Shown here: positions 27,262-36,176 of the stretch, one piece after another
Numbering within the stretch: the first letter of the stretch is position 1
Layout of the letters: each line of letters starts with the position of its first letter
Source: Pontiella agarivorans
GTDB lineage: Bacteria > Verrucomicrobiota > Kiritimatiellia > Kiritimatiellales > Pontiellaceae
Assembly: GCF_034531395.1 (NCBI RefSeq)
Contig: NZ_JARVCO010000012.1
Span: 372,001 to 436,000 of the forward strand
DNA length: 64,000 nucleotides
Direction of reading: 5' to 3'
Translations under genes and position numbers: made by a program
The notes under the pieces: generated by a model
Told to the model about the DNA's origin: nothing
Database searches by the model: none
What the model saw: only the letters and a program-made list of their open reading frames with translations

Positions 27262-28161
27262 ATGAAATTCAGACTGATAATATATGGGGTGGTGCTGGCC
27301 TGTGCGGTTTGTGGCCAGACGAATGAGTCGCCGAAGTTTTCGTTTCCCCGGTGGGGACCGTCGCTGAAGGCCGGATCTGTATATGACTTTCCTGCGGATC
27401 TGGATGGCGGAGGGGCATTTTCGGTGAACCGCTATTTTGTGGAGGCGGGTATTGCCCGAATGTGGGGCTTTGACCGGATGGTTGCGGTGTCGGCCGGTTA
27501 TGGGCAGGATGATTATAATTTTGACGGATTAGGCACGCAGCTCTGGGACAATATTGATAATTACCGCCTCGGTTTGTTTGCGCGCTGGGCGCTGGATGAA
27601 AAATGGGCGCTGTTTGCCGGGCCTTCGGTTCGTTCGTATGGGGAAGCCGGAACGGATCTGGATGATGCCTTTGTTGGTACCTTTTTCGGCGGTGTGTCTT
27701 ATACATTCGGGGATCGGCTGACACTGGGTCCGGCTTTTTTGGTGTCTGGACAAATTGAGGATTCGACCCGTTATTTTCCGGTACTGCTGGTTAACTGGAA
27801 TATCACTGAAAAGCTCAGTCTGGAAACGGGCGGTGGGTTCGCGGCGACGGCCGGACCGGGGCTTTCGCTGGTTTATGATTATTCCAGACATTGGAAATAT
27901 GCAGTTACCGGCCGATATGAGGAAAAGCGGTTTCGGCTGAATGGTGATGGATTGGCACCAAATGGGGTGGGGGAAGATCGAAATATTCCAATAATTGGAA
28001 GTGTTGGTTACTTTTTTTATCCGGGAGGGTTTGTTAGTGCGATTATTGGGGTTAATTTTGATGGAAAAATAGAGTTGGATGATAGGAGCGGGGCGAATAT
28101 ATATTCTCGTGAGTATGATTCGGCCTTTGTTCTGGGCTTGGTGGCTTCATTTAGGCTTTAA
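27262..28161 (+). CDS. Putative outer-membrane beta-barrel protein
   Basis: The 299-residue product has a signal peptide (IIYGVVLACAVCG) and then alternating amphipathic strands rich in Tyr, Gly and aromatic ends, finishing in a terminal strand (SAFVLGLVASFRL) with C-terminal Leu, the pattern of an outer-membrane barrel. A DUF6268-type family is possible but not certain. A near palindrome (27242-27256) lies just before the start, and two perfect copies (27892, 27986) lie within the gene. The role is unknown. Confidence 0.7.
   Translation: MKFRLIIYGVVLACAVCGQTNESPKFSFPRWGPSLKAGSVYDFPADLDGGGAFSVNRYFVEAGIARMWGFDRMVAVSAGYGQDDYNFDGLGTQLWDNIDNYRLGLFARWALDEKWALFAGPSVRSYGEAGTDLDDAFVGTFFGGVSYTFGDRLTLGPAFLVSGQIEDSTRYFPVLLVNWNITEKLSLETGGGFAATAGPGLSLVYDYSRHWKYAVTGRYEEKRFRLNGDGLAPNGVGEDRNIPIIGSVGYFFYPGGFVSAIIGVNFDGKIELDDRSGANIYSREYDSAFVLGLVASFRL
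27892..27906. repeat. 15-bp palindrome TTCCA-N5-TGGAA, site 6
   Basis: Perfect arms with centre GACAT. It is read as SRHWK in the outer-membrane protein gene, a different frame from the FQxLE sites. Confidence 0.8.
27986..28000. repeat. 15-bp palindrome TTCCA-N5-TGGAA, site 7
   Basis: Perfect arms with centre ATAAT. It is read as IPIIGS in the outer-membrane protein gene, 94 bp after site 6. Confidence 0.8.
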
Positions 28162-28215
28162 ATTTGTAAAAATAAGATAATTTTTGGGGTGAAAGTCTGT
28201 TTTATTGGGCGAATA

Positions 28216-28243
28216 TTGGTTTTTTCATTTTGCACTCTATAAT
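28216..28243 (+). promoter_or_regulatory. Candidate sigma-70-type promoter of ilvBN
   Basis: A perfect TATAAT (28238-28243) is preceded by TTGGTT (28216-28221) with a 16-bp spacer. It lies about 54 bp upstream of the ilvB ATG. A TTGACA at 28245-28250 has no good -10 partner before the start. No attenuator-like leader peptide was found. Confidence 0.5.
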
Positions 28244-28296
28244 GTTGACAAAATAAACAGCTGTTTTATGGTTCTGGTGTTTCTGGAGGAAATATA

Positions 28297-30018
28297 ATGA
28301 CAAATGAGACGATGGAAGGTGGCCAGGCGCTTATCCGCTGCCTGGAGAGTGAGGGAGTTGAATATATTTTCGGCTACTCCGGCGGTGCTGCGATTCCGAT
28401 TTTCGATGCGCTGGTTACAACCAATACCAAAATTAAGTTTATTCTTGTGCGTCATGAGCAGGGTGCTGCTCATATGGCAGACGGTTATGCGCGTGCAACG
28501 GGAAAGCCGGCCGTGGTGCTGGTAACCAGCGGCCCGGGCGCCACCAATACGCTGACGGGTATCATGACGGCCCAAATGGATTCGGTTCCAATGATTGTTC
28601 TGACGGGGCAGTCGGTTTCGTGGATGCTGGGCAAGGATGCCTTTCAGGAAGCGGACATCTTCGGAATTACGATGCCGGTGGTTAAGCATTCCTATCTGGT
28701 TAAGGAAACCAACGACATTCCGCGCATTGTCCGTGAAGCGTTTCATATTTCGACAACGGGTCGGCCGGGCCCGGTTCTGATCGATATTCCCAAAGATATC
28801 AGCGCGGGCCCCTGTACGGCGGATCTGCACGCTGAAATGGACCTGCCCGGATACCATATCGATTATGCCGTTGATAACGATAAGGTTCTGGAGATTGCTG
28901 AGGCGCTTTCAAAATCTTCGCGTCCGCTAATTCTGGCGGGTCACGGGGCCATGATTTCCGGGGCTGATTCGGCTCTGCTGGCTCTGGCGGAAAAAGCACA
29001 GATTCCGGTGACGACAACGTTGTTGGGTAAGGGTGTTTTTCCGGAAACCCACGAACTTTCGCTGGGGATGCTGGGGATGCATGGAACGGCCTATGCCAAT
29101 AAGGCGATCTGTGAGTGCGACCTGCTGCTGAACATCGGCTCACGTTTTGATGACCGCATTCTGGGGAAGCCGGATGAATTCTGCAAAGATGCGACGATTA
29201 TTCATATTGATATTGATGCCGCTGAAATCGGTAAAATGATTCAGCCGCAGATAGCCTGTGTTGCCGATGCGAAGACGGCGCTGGATGAGCTGATTAAACA
29301 TGTTCCGGTGCTGGAGACGAACGCGTGGCGGAAAACTCTGGATGGATATAAAACAAAGCATCCGCTGAAATTCAAGCGTCAGGGCAGTCTGAAGATGCAG
29401 CATATCATCGATGAGTTCTACAAGCTGACCGATGGCAAGGCGGTGGTGGCTACGGATGTCGGGCAGCATCAGATGTGGGCCGCTCAGTTTTATAAAAATG
29501 ACAGCCGCTATAACTGGCTGAGTTCCGGCGGTGCGGGAACGATGGGGGTTGGTCTTCCATACACGATCGGTGCGGCATTCGGACGGCCGAATGATATCAA
29601 CGTCTGCTTTGTTGGAGACGGCGGATTTCAGATGACCTTCTTTGAGCTGGCCACAGCCGCGCTGCACAAGCTGCCGATTAAAATCGTCGTGCTGAATAAT
29701 CATTATCTCGGCATGGTCCGCCAGTGGCAGGAGCTGTTCTATGATGACCGCAAGAGCGGGGTGGATCTTGAGGGTAATCCGGATTTCGTCAAACTGGCAG
29801 AATCCTTCGGGATCAAAGGGTTCAACCTGCGCCGCCCGGGCGATGTTAAGCGCGTCCTGCAGAATGCGCTGAATTATAACGACGGCCCGTGTCTGATTAA
29901 CTGCGAAGTGGAAAAAGCAGATAACGTATTCCCGATGGTTCCGGCTGGAGCTGCGTTGGAAGACATGCTGATTGACCCGCCGACCATTAAACTGGATAAA
30001 CCGACAGGTTCCACTTAA
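28297..30018 (+). CDS. ilvB: Acetolactate synthase large subunit
   Basis: IlvB condenses two pyruvates to acetolactate (or pyruvate with 2-oxobutyrate) using thiamine diphosphate, the first common step of valine, leucine and isoleucine synthesis. The 573-residue protein starts behind GGAGG. Motifs: the N-terminal E in [20 protein letters not shown], the FAD-region GILTGQSV equivalent ([20 protein letters not shown]), and the ThDP/Mg site [15 protein letters not shown] then [12 protein letters not shown]. Length is normal. The regulatory subunit ilvN follows after 15 bp; no ilvC, ilvD or leu genes are adjacent. Confidence 0.96.
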   Translation: MTNETMEGGQALIRCLESEGVEYIFGYSGGAAIPIFDALVTTNTKIKFILVRHEQGAAHMADGYARATGKPAVVLVTSGPGATNTLTGIMTAQMDSVPMIVLTGQSVSWMLGKDAFQEADIFGITMPVVKHSYLVKETNDIPRIVREAFHISTTGRPGPVLIDIPKDISAGPCTADLHAEMDLPGYHIDYAVDNDKVLEIAEALSKSSRPLILAGHGAMISGADSALLALAEKAQIPVTTTLLGKGVFPETHELSLGMLGMHGTAYANKAICECDLLLNIGSRFDDRILGKPDEFCKDATIIHIDIDAAEIGKMIQPQIACVADAKTALDELIKHVPVLETNAWRKTLDGYKTKHPLKFKRQGSLKMQHIIDEFYKLTDGKAVVATDVGQHQMWAAQFYKNDSRYNWLSSGGAGTMGVGLPYTIGAAFGRPNDINVCFVGDGGFQMTFFELATAALHKLPIKIVVLNNHYLGMVRQWQELFYDDRKSGVDLEGNPDFVKLAESFGIKGFNLRRPGDVKRVLQNALNYNDGPCLINCEVEKADNVFPMVPAGAALEDMLIDPPTIKLDKPTGST

Positions 30019-30033
30019 TCGAGGAGAGAGATA

Positions 30034-30537
30034 ATGCTTCATCATGATAAAAACATGCACACACTGAGTGTTTACGTTTCAAATAAACCGGGTGCGCTGG
30101 CGCGTATTGCCCAGGTATTCTCCCGTCGCGGTTTTAACATTGAGTCGCTGGTTGTTTCTCCGGCTGTCGACGGTCAGTTTTCACGTATGACCATCAGTTG
30201 CAGTGGTGATCCGGAAGGTCTGGACCAGATCATTAAACAGCTCATGAAGCTGATTGATGTGCTTCATTGCATCGATCATACATACGATGAATCGGTTACC
30301 AAGGAAATGGGACTCATCAAGATTTCGGTGGATAGCGAAGGGCGTTCGGAAGCGCTTCAGATTGCCGAACACTACGGCTGTAAAACAGTTGACCTCACGC
30401 CAGAGTCGATGATTTTGCAGGTGGTCGGCAATCCCGACAAAATCGATGCGCTCGAGGAGATGATTGCCAAATTTAAAATTATTGAGCTTGTCCGCACCGG
30501 AAAAGTGGTGATGAGCCGCGGACAGGATTTAACCTGA
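30034..30537 (+). CDS. ilvN: Acetolactate synthase small (regulatory) subunit
   Basis: The 167-residue protein carries the N-terminal ACT domain (HTLSVYVSNKPGALARIAQVF, then RRGFNIESLVV) that binds valine for feedback inhibition, and the C-terminal ALS small-subunit domain (EIVGNPDKIDA equivalent: LQVVGNPDKIDALEEMI). It follows ilvB with a good GAGGAGAG ribosome site and ends 20 bp before a hairpin terminator, so ilvB and ilvN form a compact two-gene operon. Length is normal for the short IlvH/IlvN type. Confidence 0.95.
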   Translation: MLHHDKNMHTLSVYVSNKPGALARIAQVFSRRGFNIESLVVSPAVDGQFSRMTISCSGDPEGLDQIIKQLMKLIDVLHCIDHTYDESVTKEMGLIKISVDSEGRSEALQIAEHYGCKTVDLTPESMILQVVGNPDKIDALEEMIAKFKIIELVRTGKVVMSRGQDLT

Positions 30538-30543
30538 CCGGTT

Positions 30544-30558
30544 TTCCATAATTTGGAA
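30544..30558. repeat. 15-bp palindrome TTCCA-N5-TGGAA, site 8 (intergenic)
   Basis: Perfect arms with centre TAATT. It lies just after the ilvN stop and abuts the ilvBN terminator hairpin. It is the only perfect site whose first centre base is not a purine. Confidence 0.8.
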
Positions 30559-30594
30559 GCGTCGTCCTTTTTTTGGGGGCGACGCGTTTTTTTT
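30557..30594 (+). terminator. Rho-independent terminator after ilvBN
   Basis: GCGTCG (30559-30564) pairs with CGACGC (30580-30585) and is followed by an eight-T run. It ends just before the convergent minus-strand gene at 30600. Confidence 0.75.
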
Positions 30595-30599
30595 GTCGA

Positions 30600-32282
30600 T
30601 TATTGGAAATAACTGAGCGGGAGGTCTTCCTGGCCTTCTGCATCGCGCAGTTGAACGACTTCTTCGCTGGTGGTGTGGAAGCGTTGGTCGACGCCGGTAT
30701 TGGTGGGGCAGCCTACAATATCGATCAGCTCTTTCATGAGGAATTTAAGGTGGTCTCCGCTGTTTGCAGCGAGGTCGATCAGGTCGCGCTGATCGTGTGT
30801 GATTTCGCCGACAAAGCCGCCGAGCATCATTTCGAGTGATGCGGTGATTGCTGTGAGCGGCTGCATCAGTTCCTGCGCGACTTCAGAGAGAGCGGCCAGG
30901 AGTTCATCCTGGCTCATATGCCGGCCATGTCCGCCGATCGTACCGGCTTCGCCGTCCTTGAGCTGTCTGGAAAGGAGGTCGAGCTTTTCTTTTGTTGTGA
31001 AAATGGTGTCATCCAGATTTTCATTGGCCTGACCAAGCAGGTCTTTAACCGTGGTTCCGTCCGTGCTCTTGGATCTCATCATTTTTTCGAGGCGCTCGAA
31101 AACGGTGGCCAGTGTATTGAGACCGTCGGCAATCTGCGGGTGGGCCTGTCCGCTTTCCACCACAATGCGCCGCCATTCTGCTGAGGGAAAATTGGTATCG
31201 GCAAGCAGACCTTCCGCAGCGGCCGTACCGCGGCTGTGGATGAAATCCTGCAGTTCATGTTTCTGCTGCTCCACGGCCCGGCGGTGCTCCATATACTGCA
31301 TGGCGGCCATTTCAAAACTGAGCTCTTCATTCATATTCCGGATGGCCTGGATGATGTCTCGGTCGAGCGCAGGATTGCTTTCTCCTTTGAGGGCGCTTAT
31401 TTTATCGAGCAGGTTCTTTTCGAGGAGCAGCATGGCTTTCTGGAGGTCTGCTTTTCCGTTTTTATCCTTGAAGGGACTTTGGGTGCGCAGTCCTTCATAG
31501 GTTCTTCGCAGACTGCCCAGAATAATATCACTCAATGATTCTCCGGAGAGATCGGTAACTTTCTGACGTAATGCGACCGATTCAAGGATAATTTTTCCCA
31601 GTTTGGCGGGATCGGAGGCCAGTTCAGACAGACCTTCCCCAACATGCTGTTCGGTGTCGGGCCCGCTGTTTCCTTTGAGAAAAGCGATGATCTGATCAAC
31701 ATGTATGTCGGATGAGCTGCGTTCAGTTTCTTCGTCGAGAACGAATGTTCCATCGCGTTCGAGATCGTAGGCTTCTCCTGCAGCGGCATTGCCGATGTCG
31801 GTTTTAAGTGCGACGGCTTCGTTGTCGTGAACGGCTTTGTAGCGGGCCTGGTCGGAAGTGATGTGCGAAAGGTTTGCCCGGTTCAGGCCGGCCTGAAAAT
31901 CTCCGGCCTCTCTGCTGGATAGCAGTTGAATGAGATCAATCAGCTCATTTCTGGTGATGCCCTGACTGATTTTCAGGGCGGTTATATTTAGCCGGCAAAG
32001 CCTCTTTTCCAGTGATTTATGCAGTGTACTGACCGCCCTGACGGGGGTTTCATCAATAGTCAGCATGCCGTTGAATGACCCGAGCAGTACTTTTTTTCGA
32101 TCGGTAAAGAGACTGTTCATGGCCACTTCGGCGGTTACAACGGCGGCTTCAACAGCGGGGTGCTGCCGCCCGTATGTGGTGGCGATGTTGATAGAACGGC
32201 TCAGTTCATTAAGTGCGTTCACCAGAGTTTCGTCTTTAATGGGCTGGAACTGATGGCCCGGAAATTTGGATTCAGATGGCAT
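30600..32282 (-). CDS. Large helical protein with histidine-kinase-like dimerisation segment lacking the His
   Basis: The 560-residue product is mostly helical and cytosolic. About residues 20-170 look like a domain family with HD-like or regulatory helices. About residues 455-520 resemble the DHp dimerisation region of histidine kinases (VAQELMQPLTAITASLEMM). The usual phospho-accepting His of the H-box is missing here, and no downstream catalytic ATPase domain (N, G1, G2 boxes) exists. It could be a pseudo-kinase scaffold or dimeric regulator. It is convergent with ilvN and has a long AT-rich upstream region (32283-32488). No function can be stated with confidence. Confidence 0.75.
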   Translation of the reverse strand: MPSESKFPGHQFQPIKDETLVNALNELSRSINIATTYGRQHPAVEAAVVTAEVAMNSLFTDRKKVLLGSFNGMLTIDETPVRAVSTLHKSLEKRLCRLNITALKISQGITRNELIDLIQLLSSREAGDFQAGLNRANLSHITSDQARYKAVHDNEAVALKTDIGNAAAGEAYDLERDGTFVLDEETERSSSDIHVDQIIAFLKGNSGPDTEQHVGEGLSELASDPAKLGKIILESVALRQKVTDLSGESLSDIILGSLRRTYEGLRTQSPFKDKNGKADLQKAMLLLEKNLLDKISALKGESNPALDRDIIQAIRNMNEELSFEMAAMQYMEHRRAVEQQKHELQDFIHSRGTAAAEGLLADTNFPSAEWRRIVVESGQAHPQIADGLNTLATVFERLEKMMRSKSTDGTTVKDLLGQANENLDDTIFTTKEKLDLLSRQLKDGEAGTIGGHGRHMSQDELLAALSEVAQELMQPLTAITASLEMMLGGFVGEITHDQRDLIDLAANSGDHLKFLMKELIDIVGCPTNTGVDQRFHTTSEEVVQLRDAEGQEDLPLSYFQ

Positions 32283-32488
32283 GCTAAACTCACGTTGAAT
32301 TTCAGATAGGCAAGATTTAGCAGGATGCGTGCCTGTTTTAAGTAGGCCGTAATTTAAGTATGATTCACTGTGTTTTTCCGTGATTGAATACTGGGAAAAT
32401 ACAATTCCTTAATAAAAAACGAAAAATTATTAAATGGTATAAGAATTGCTAATCCTGTTTTGCAATAACGGTCTTAATTGCGGTTGAA

Positions 32489-34504
32489 TCAGTTGTTCAT
32501 ACGCTGGAGAATAAATGCGCAACGTGCGGGAATGTAGAGGTTGACCAGGTTGCGGTCATTTTCTCCGTCATTGAACGGAAAGGTTTGGTATTCCTGATCT
32601 GTCTGAACAAGATCATGACCGCCGAATTCCGGGGCATCAGAGTTGAGCGCCAGTTTATAGGTTCCCGGCGAGGCATCGACCGAGTAGTCGGTAAATGATT
32701 TTGTCGGGTTGAAATTAAGTACAAAAAGAAGGTCTTGTCGTTCAAACGCAATCATTTTGTCGGCTTCGTTGATGAGGCGGAAGGTGGGGTCACCAGAACC
32801 GATTACCTGATGGTCGCGGATGAGTTTCATTAGCGCCTGATCAAAATCAGCCAGAAAATGGAATTTCAAAGATGGGTCATCACGCAGGTTCCACTGCCGG
32901 CGTGCATACTGGTAGGACCAGCCGTTGCCTTCGCGCGGAAAATCGATCCATTCCGGGTGTCCAAATTCGTTGCCCATAAAGTTCAGGTAACCATGTCCGG
33001 CCGCGCCAGCTGTGGCCAGTCGGGCCATTTTATGGAGGGCAAGTCCACGGTCTACCACCAAATTCTGTGCATCGAGATGCATGTTGTAATACATCTCTTT
33101 GTCGATCAGTTCAAAAATAAAGGTTTTTCCGCCGACCAGCGCCTGGTCATGCGATTCCACATAGGAAATGACCTGTTCGTCGGCGCGGTGGCTGGTGAGT
33201 TCGTGATAGAGCCAGCTCATGTTCCACTCTTCATCCGGAATGTCATTGGAGAGCTTAAACCAGCAGTCGGGAGCGCCCATGGCCAGTCGATAGTCAAAAC
33301 CGCAGCCGCCTTCGGCAACCAAGGCGCCGAGCCCGGGCATGCCCGACACATCTTCTGCTACCGTAATTGCATCCGGTCGGACCTGATGAATCAGTTTATT
33401 CGAAAGTGCGAGATAGGCATAGGCATCGACATCGCATGAGCCATCAAAATAGTTGCCGTAGTCCCCGAACGAGGTGCCCAGTCCGCGGTGGTGGTAAAGC
33501 ATGCTGGTGACTCCGTCGAAGCGGTAGCCGTCAAAATTGAATTCGTCGAGCCAGTATCGGGCGTTGGAAAGCAGGAAGTGCAGTACCTCCGGTTTGCCGT
33601 AATCGAAGCAGCGTGAATCCCAGGCTTCGTGGTAGCCGCGGTCTCCATCATGGAAATACTGGTAGTGGGTTCCGTCGAGACGGGAGAGTCCCTCTTCTTC
33701 ATTTTTGACGGCGTGCGAGTGAACCAGATCCATAATGACCGCAAGGCCGGCTTCATGGCAGGCATCGACCAGTTCTTTCAGTTCTGCTGGAGTTCCGAAG
33801 CGGGAGGAGGAGGCGAAGAAATTGGAAACATGGTAGCCGAACGAACCGTAATACGGATGTTCCATGATCCCCATAAACTGGATGGTATTATAGCCCATTT
33901 CAACGATACGCGGCAGAATCTTTTCCTTGTATTCAAGGTAGGATCCGATTTTGGCCTCTTCCTGAGCCATACCCACATGGGATTCATAGATCAGAGGGGC
34001 ACCGACCGGTTTTGCCGGATTTTTAAATTTCCAGACATACTGTTTTTCCGGCTTCCAGACCTGTGCGCTGAAAATATGCGTTTCTTCATCCTGCACGGCG
34101 CGGCGGCAGTACGCCGGAAGCCGTTCGCCTTCGCCGCCGGGCCAGTAAATTTTCAGTTTATACAAATCGAGATGTTCGATGGTTTCCGCGGGAAGTTCAA
34201 TCTCCCAGACCCCATGGCCGTCGCCGTAGTGCAGGGCAAATTCATCCAGCTGTTGCCAGTTGGTGAAGTCACCGATCAGATACATGGCGGTGGCATTCGG
34301 GGCCCATTCTCGAAAAGACCACTTCCCGTCGCGAAAGTGGAGTCCGAAATACTCATGCCCGTTGGCAAACTCATCGAGCGACATTTTTCCGCCGGTCAGC
34401 CGCTCTTCGACAAATTGGATATGTTTCGCGCGCTGCTGAATCTGTCCCATATAGGGTTCCAGCCATGGATCGTCAGCAAGTCTGGCGAGTTTTGGGTCTC
34501 TCAT
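32489..34504 (-). CDS. glgB: 1,4-alpha-glucan branching enzyme, eukaryote-like
   Basis: GlgB makes alpha-1,6 branches in glycogen. The 671-residue protein has an N-terminal CBM48-like domain (REWAPNATAMYLIGDFTNW), then a GH13 (GH13_8) catalytic domain: the D nucleophile in FDGYRFDGVTSMLYHHRG, the E acid/base in TVAEDVSGMPGL and the stabilising D in YVESHDQALVGG. These motifs are those of eukaryotic-type branching enzymes rather than the classic bacterial GlgB. It is the third gene of a minus-strand operon, 8 bp after glgA. Confidence 0.93.
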   Translation of the reverse strand: MRDPKLARLADDPWLEPYMGQIQQRAKHIQFVEERLTGGKMSLDEFANGHEYFGLHFRDGKWSFREWAPNATAMYLIGDFTNWQQLDEFALHYGDGHGVWEIELPAETIEHLDLYKLKIYWPGGEGERLPAYCRRAVQDEETHIFSAQVWKPEKQYVWKFKNPAKPVGAPLIYESHVGMAQEEAKIGSYLEYKEKILPRIVEMGYNTIQFMGIMEHPYYGSFGYHVSNFFASSSRFGTPAELKELVDACHEAGLAVIMDLVHSHAVKNEEEGLSRLDGTHYQYFHDGDRGYHEAWDSRCFDYGKPEVLHFLLSNARYWLDEFNFDGYRFDGVTSMLYHHRGLGTSFGDYGNYFDGSCDVDAYAYLALSNKLIHQVRPDAITVAEDVSGMPGLGALVAEGGCGFDYRLAMGAPDCWFKLSNDIPDEEWNMSWLYHELTSHRADEQVISYVESHDQALVGGKTFIFELIDKEMYYNMHLDAQNLVVDRGLALHKMARLATAGAAGHGYLNFMGNEFGHPEWIDFPREGNGWSYQYARRQWNLRDDPSLKFHFLADFDQALMKLIRDHQVIGSGDPTFRLINEADKMIAFERQDLLFVLNFNPTKSFTDYSVDASPGTYKLALNSDAPEFGGHDLVQTDQEYQTFPFNDGENDRNLVNLYIPARCAFILQRMNN

Positions 34505-34512
34505 AAAAAATC

Positions 34513-36114
34513 CTATTTGGCGTTTTCAAACACTTCATCTACTAAAGGACGGTGCAACATTTCCTGATAAATATCGATGTAGGCCTGGGCTGTCACTTCG
34601 TGGTTAAAGCGTTCTTTGCTTTCTTTCATCACGCGGCCCACATGGGTTCCGCGCGTATGTTCATCGTGGGCGTGGAAGGCCATGGCCTGATCAATGGCCC
34701 ATTCCATGCCGCCGCCGTCGTAGGTTTGGAAAAGAAAGCCGTTACCGGTGCCGTTTTCGATATCCATTTGGCTGATCGAGTCATGCAGCCCGCCGGTGTC
34801 GCGGACAATTGGCAGGGAACCGTAGATCGCGCTGGTCATCTGCGGAAGGCCGCAGGGTTCGAACAGCGAGGGCATCAGCATAAAGTCAGAGGCTGCAAAG
34901 CCGATATGGGAAAGGCCTTCCTCGAAATCGCAAATCGCCACGCGCTTGTAAAGATCGTGCTGATCGACAATGTCGTGAAAGATCTGCTGATAGGCTCCAT
35001 TGGCCACAAAAGCCACCTGCAGGCCCTCTTTCCAGTACTTATCCACGATGCGGTAGAGAATGTCGGCCACTAGCTGGCAACCTTTCTGTACCGGGTCAAG
35101 ACGCGACGGCCAGAACAGCAGCGGGGCATCGGGATTCATTTCGAGTCCCAGCCGTTCCTGCAGCCAGACTTTATTGGCGCGTTTGGCCGTATAGTGGTCG
35201 AGCACACCGTATTGCTGGATCAGGTAATCATCAGTCTCCGGGTTGCAGGAGGCATCCGGGGAGTTGAGAATACCCCGGGCGCAGCCCGCATGGAATTTAC
35301 TGGCCACTTCCCACTGGATATTTCCCGGCACAAAATCGTGCTCATTATCGACGATCTCTTTCAGGAAGGTCGGGCTGACGGTATTGATAAAGTGCGAGGC
35401 GAAAATTCCGCTGCACAGGAAATCGACCGGATTGTTTTCCCGCGCTTCAAAATAGTTGGCCGACGGCCAGCCGAAAAACAGATTACTCCAGAATTCGGCG
35501 GCATCAATACCGCGGTCCTCAATGTGTGCCAGTGTGGTTTTCACGGTGTGGATGTTATGAAAGGTAAAGAGGCTCGGGATGCCGAGCATGCGCGCTTCCG
35601 CCGGAATCAGTCCGGTCATCCAGTCGTTGCAGTGGACGAGGTCGGGTTTGACCGTGGGAATGATGTTATTAATGACCTCGCGCTGAAAGGCGAGGGCAAT
35701 CTTCATATCCACCTCTTCGGAGTTACTGTACACGCGGTCCTGATAATAAAAAATCCGGTCCTCCGCGAGGTGGATGCGGTCGTCCGGAAGTTTACTTTTA
35801 TAGATCAGTAGCTCATCGTCGATGAATCCGCCGATGTCAACATGGAACATTTTGCGGTAGTGCGGCAGAGCCACATGCACATCGGCCCCCAGTTCATAAA
35901 GAGCGGACACGAGCGAAGCGGAGACATCCGCAAGACCGCCGGCCTTGGCCGAGAGCTTGTTCGTCATGTTGCCCATGCCCTCAGGGAGATAGGTGATCTC
36001 CGGGGTCACGATCAGAATTCGTGGACCTTTTTTTGTGTGAACTTTCTTGTTCGTATTTTTTCTGGGTTTTGCTGTCGCTTTCTTACTTGATTTTTTTTTC
36101 TTTTGGTCAGCCAT
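34513..36114 (-). CDS. glgA: Glycogen synthase (GT5-type)
   Basis: The 533-residue protein begins with a basic Lys/Ala/Pro-rich tail of about 30 residues before the enzyme. It continues with the GT5 start (GPRILIVTPEITYLPEGMG, then KAGGLADVSASLVSALYELG). The catalytic C-terminal GT-B half contains WPSRLDPVQKGCQLV and the phrase LMPSLFEPCGLPQMTSAIYG typical of the nucleotide-sugar binding side. It adds glucose from ADP- or UDP-glucose to glycogen. It lies between the debranching and branching enzymes in one operon. Donor specificity is not evident. The charged tail is unusual. Confidence 0.9.
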   Translation of the reverse strand: MADQKKKKSSKKATAKPRKNTNKKVHTKKGPRILIVTPEITYLPEGMGNMTNKLSAKAGGLADVSASLVSALYELGADVHVALPHYRKMFHVDIGGFIDDELLIYKSKLPDDRIHLAEDRIFYYQDRVYSNSEEVDMKIALAFQREVINNIIPTVKPDLVHCNDWMTGLIPAEARMLGIPSLFTFHNIHTVKTTLAHIEDRGIDAAEFWSNLFFGWPSANYFEARENNPVDFLCSGIFASHFINTVSPTFLKEIVDNEHDFVPGNIQWEVASKFHAGCARGILNSPDASCNPETDDYLIQQYGVLDHYTAKRANKVWLQERLGLEMNPDAPLLFWPSRLDPVQKGCQLVADILYRIVDKYWKEGLQVAFVANGAYQQIFHDIVDQHDLYKRVAICDFEEGLSHIGFAASDFMLMPSLFEPCGLPQMTSAIYGSLPIVRDTGGLHDSISQMDIENGTGNGFLFQTYDGGGMEWAIDQAMAFHAHDEHTRGTHVGRVMKESKERFNHEVTAQAYIDIYQEMLHRPLVDEVFENAK

Positions 36115-36176
36115 TGTTTCCCCTTAATCGCTAGCATGATCAAAACAATAGGTTGAGGGGTTTACAAGCTTATACA

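Noticed and set aside
28162-28296. Leader-peptide attenuator or T-box upstream of ilvB
   Set aside because: No short frame rich in Val, Leu or Ile and no specifier-loop structure was found; only a promoter-like site is supported.
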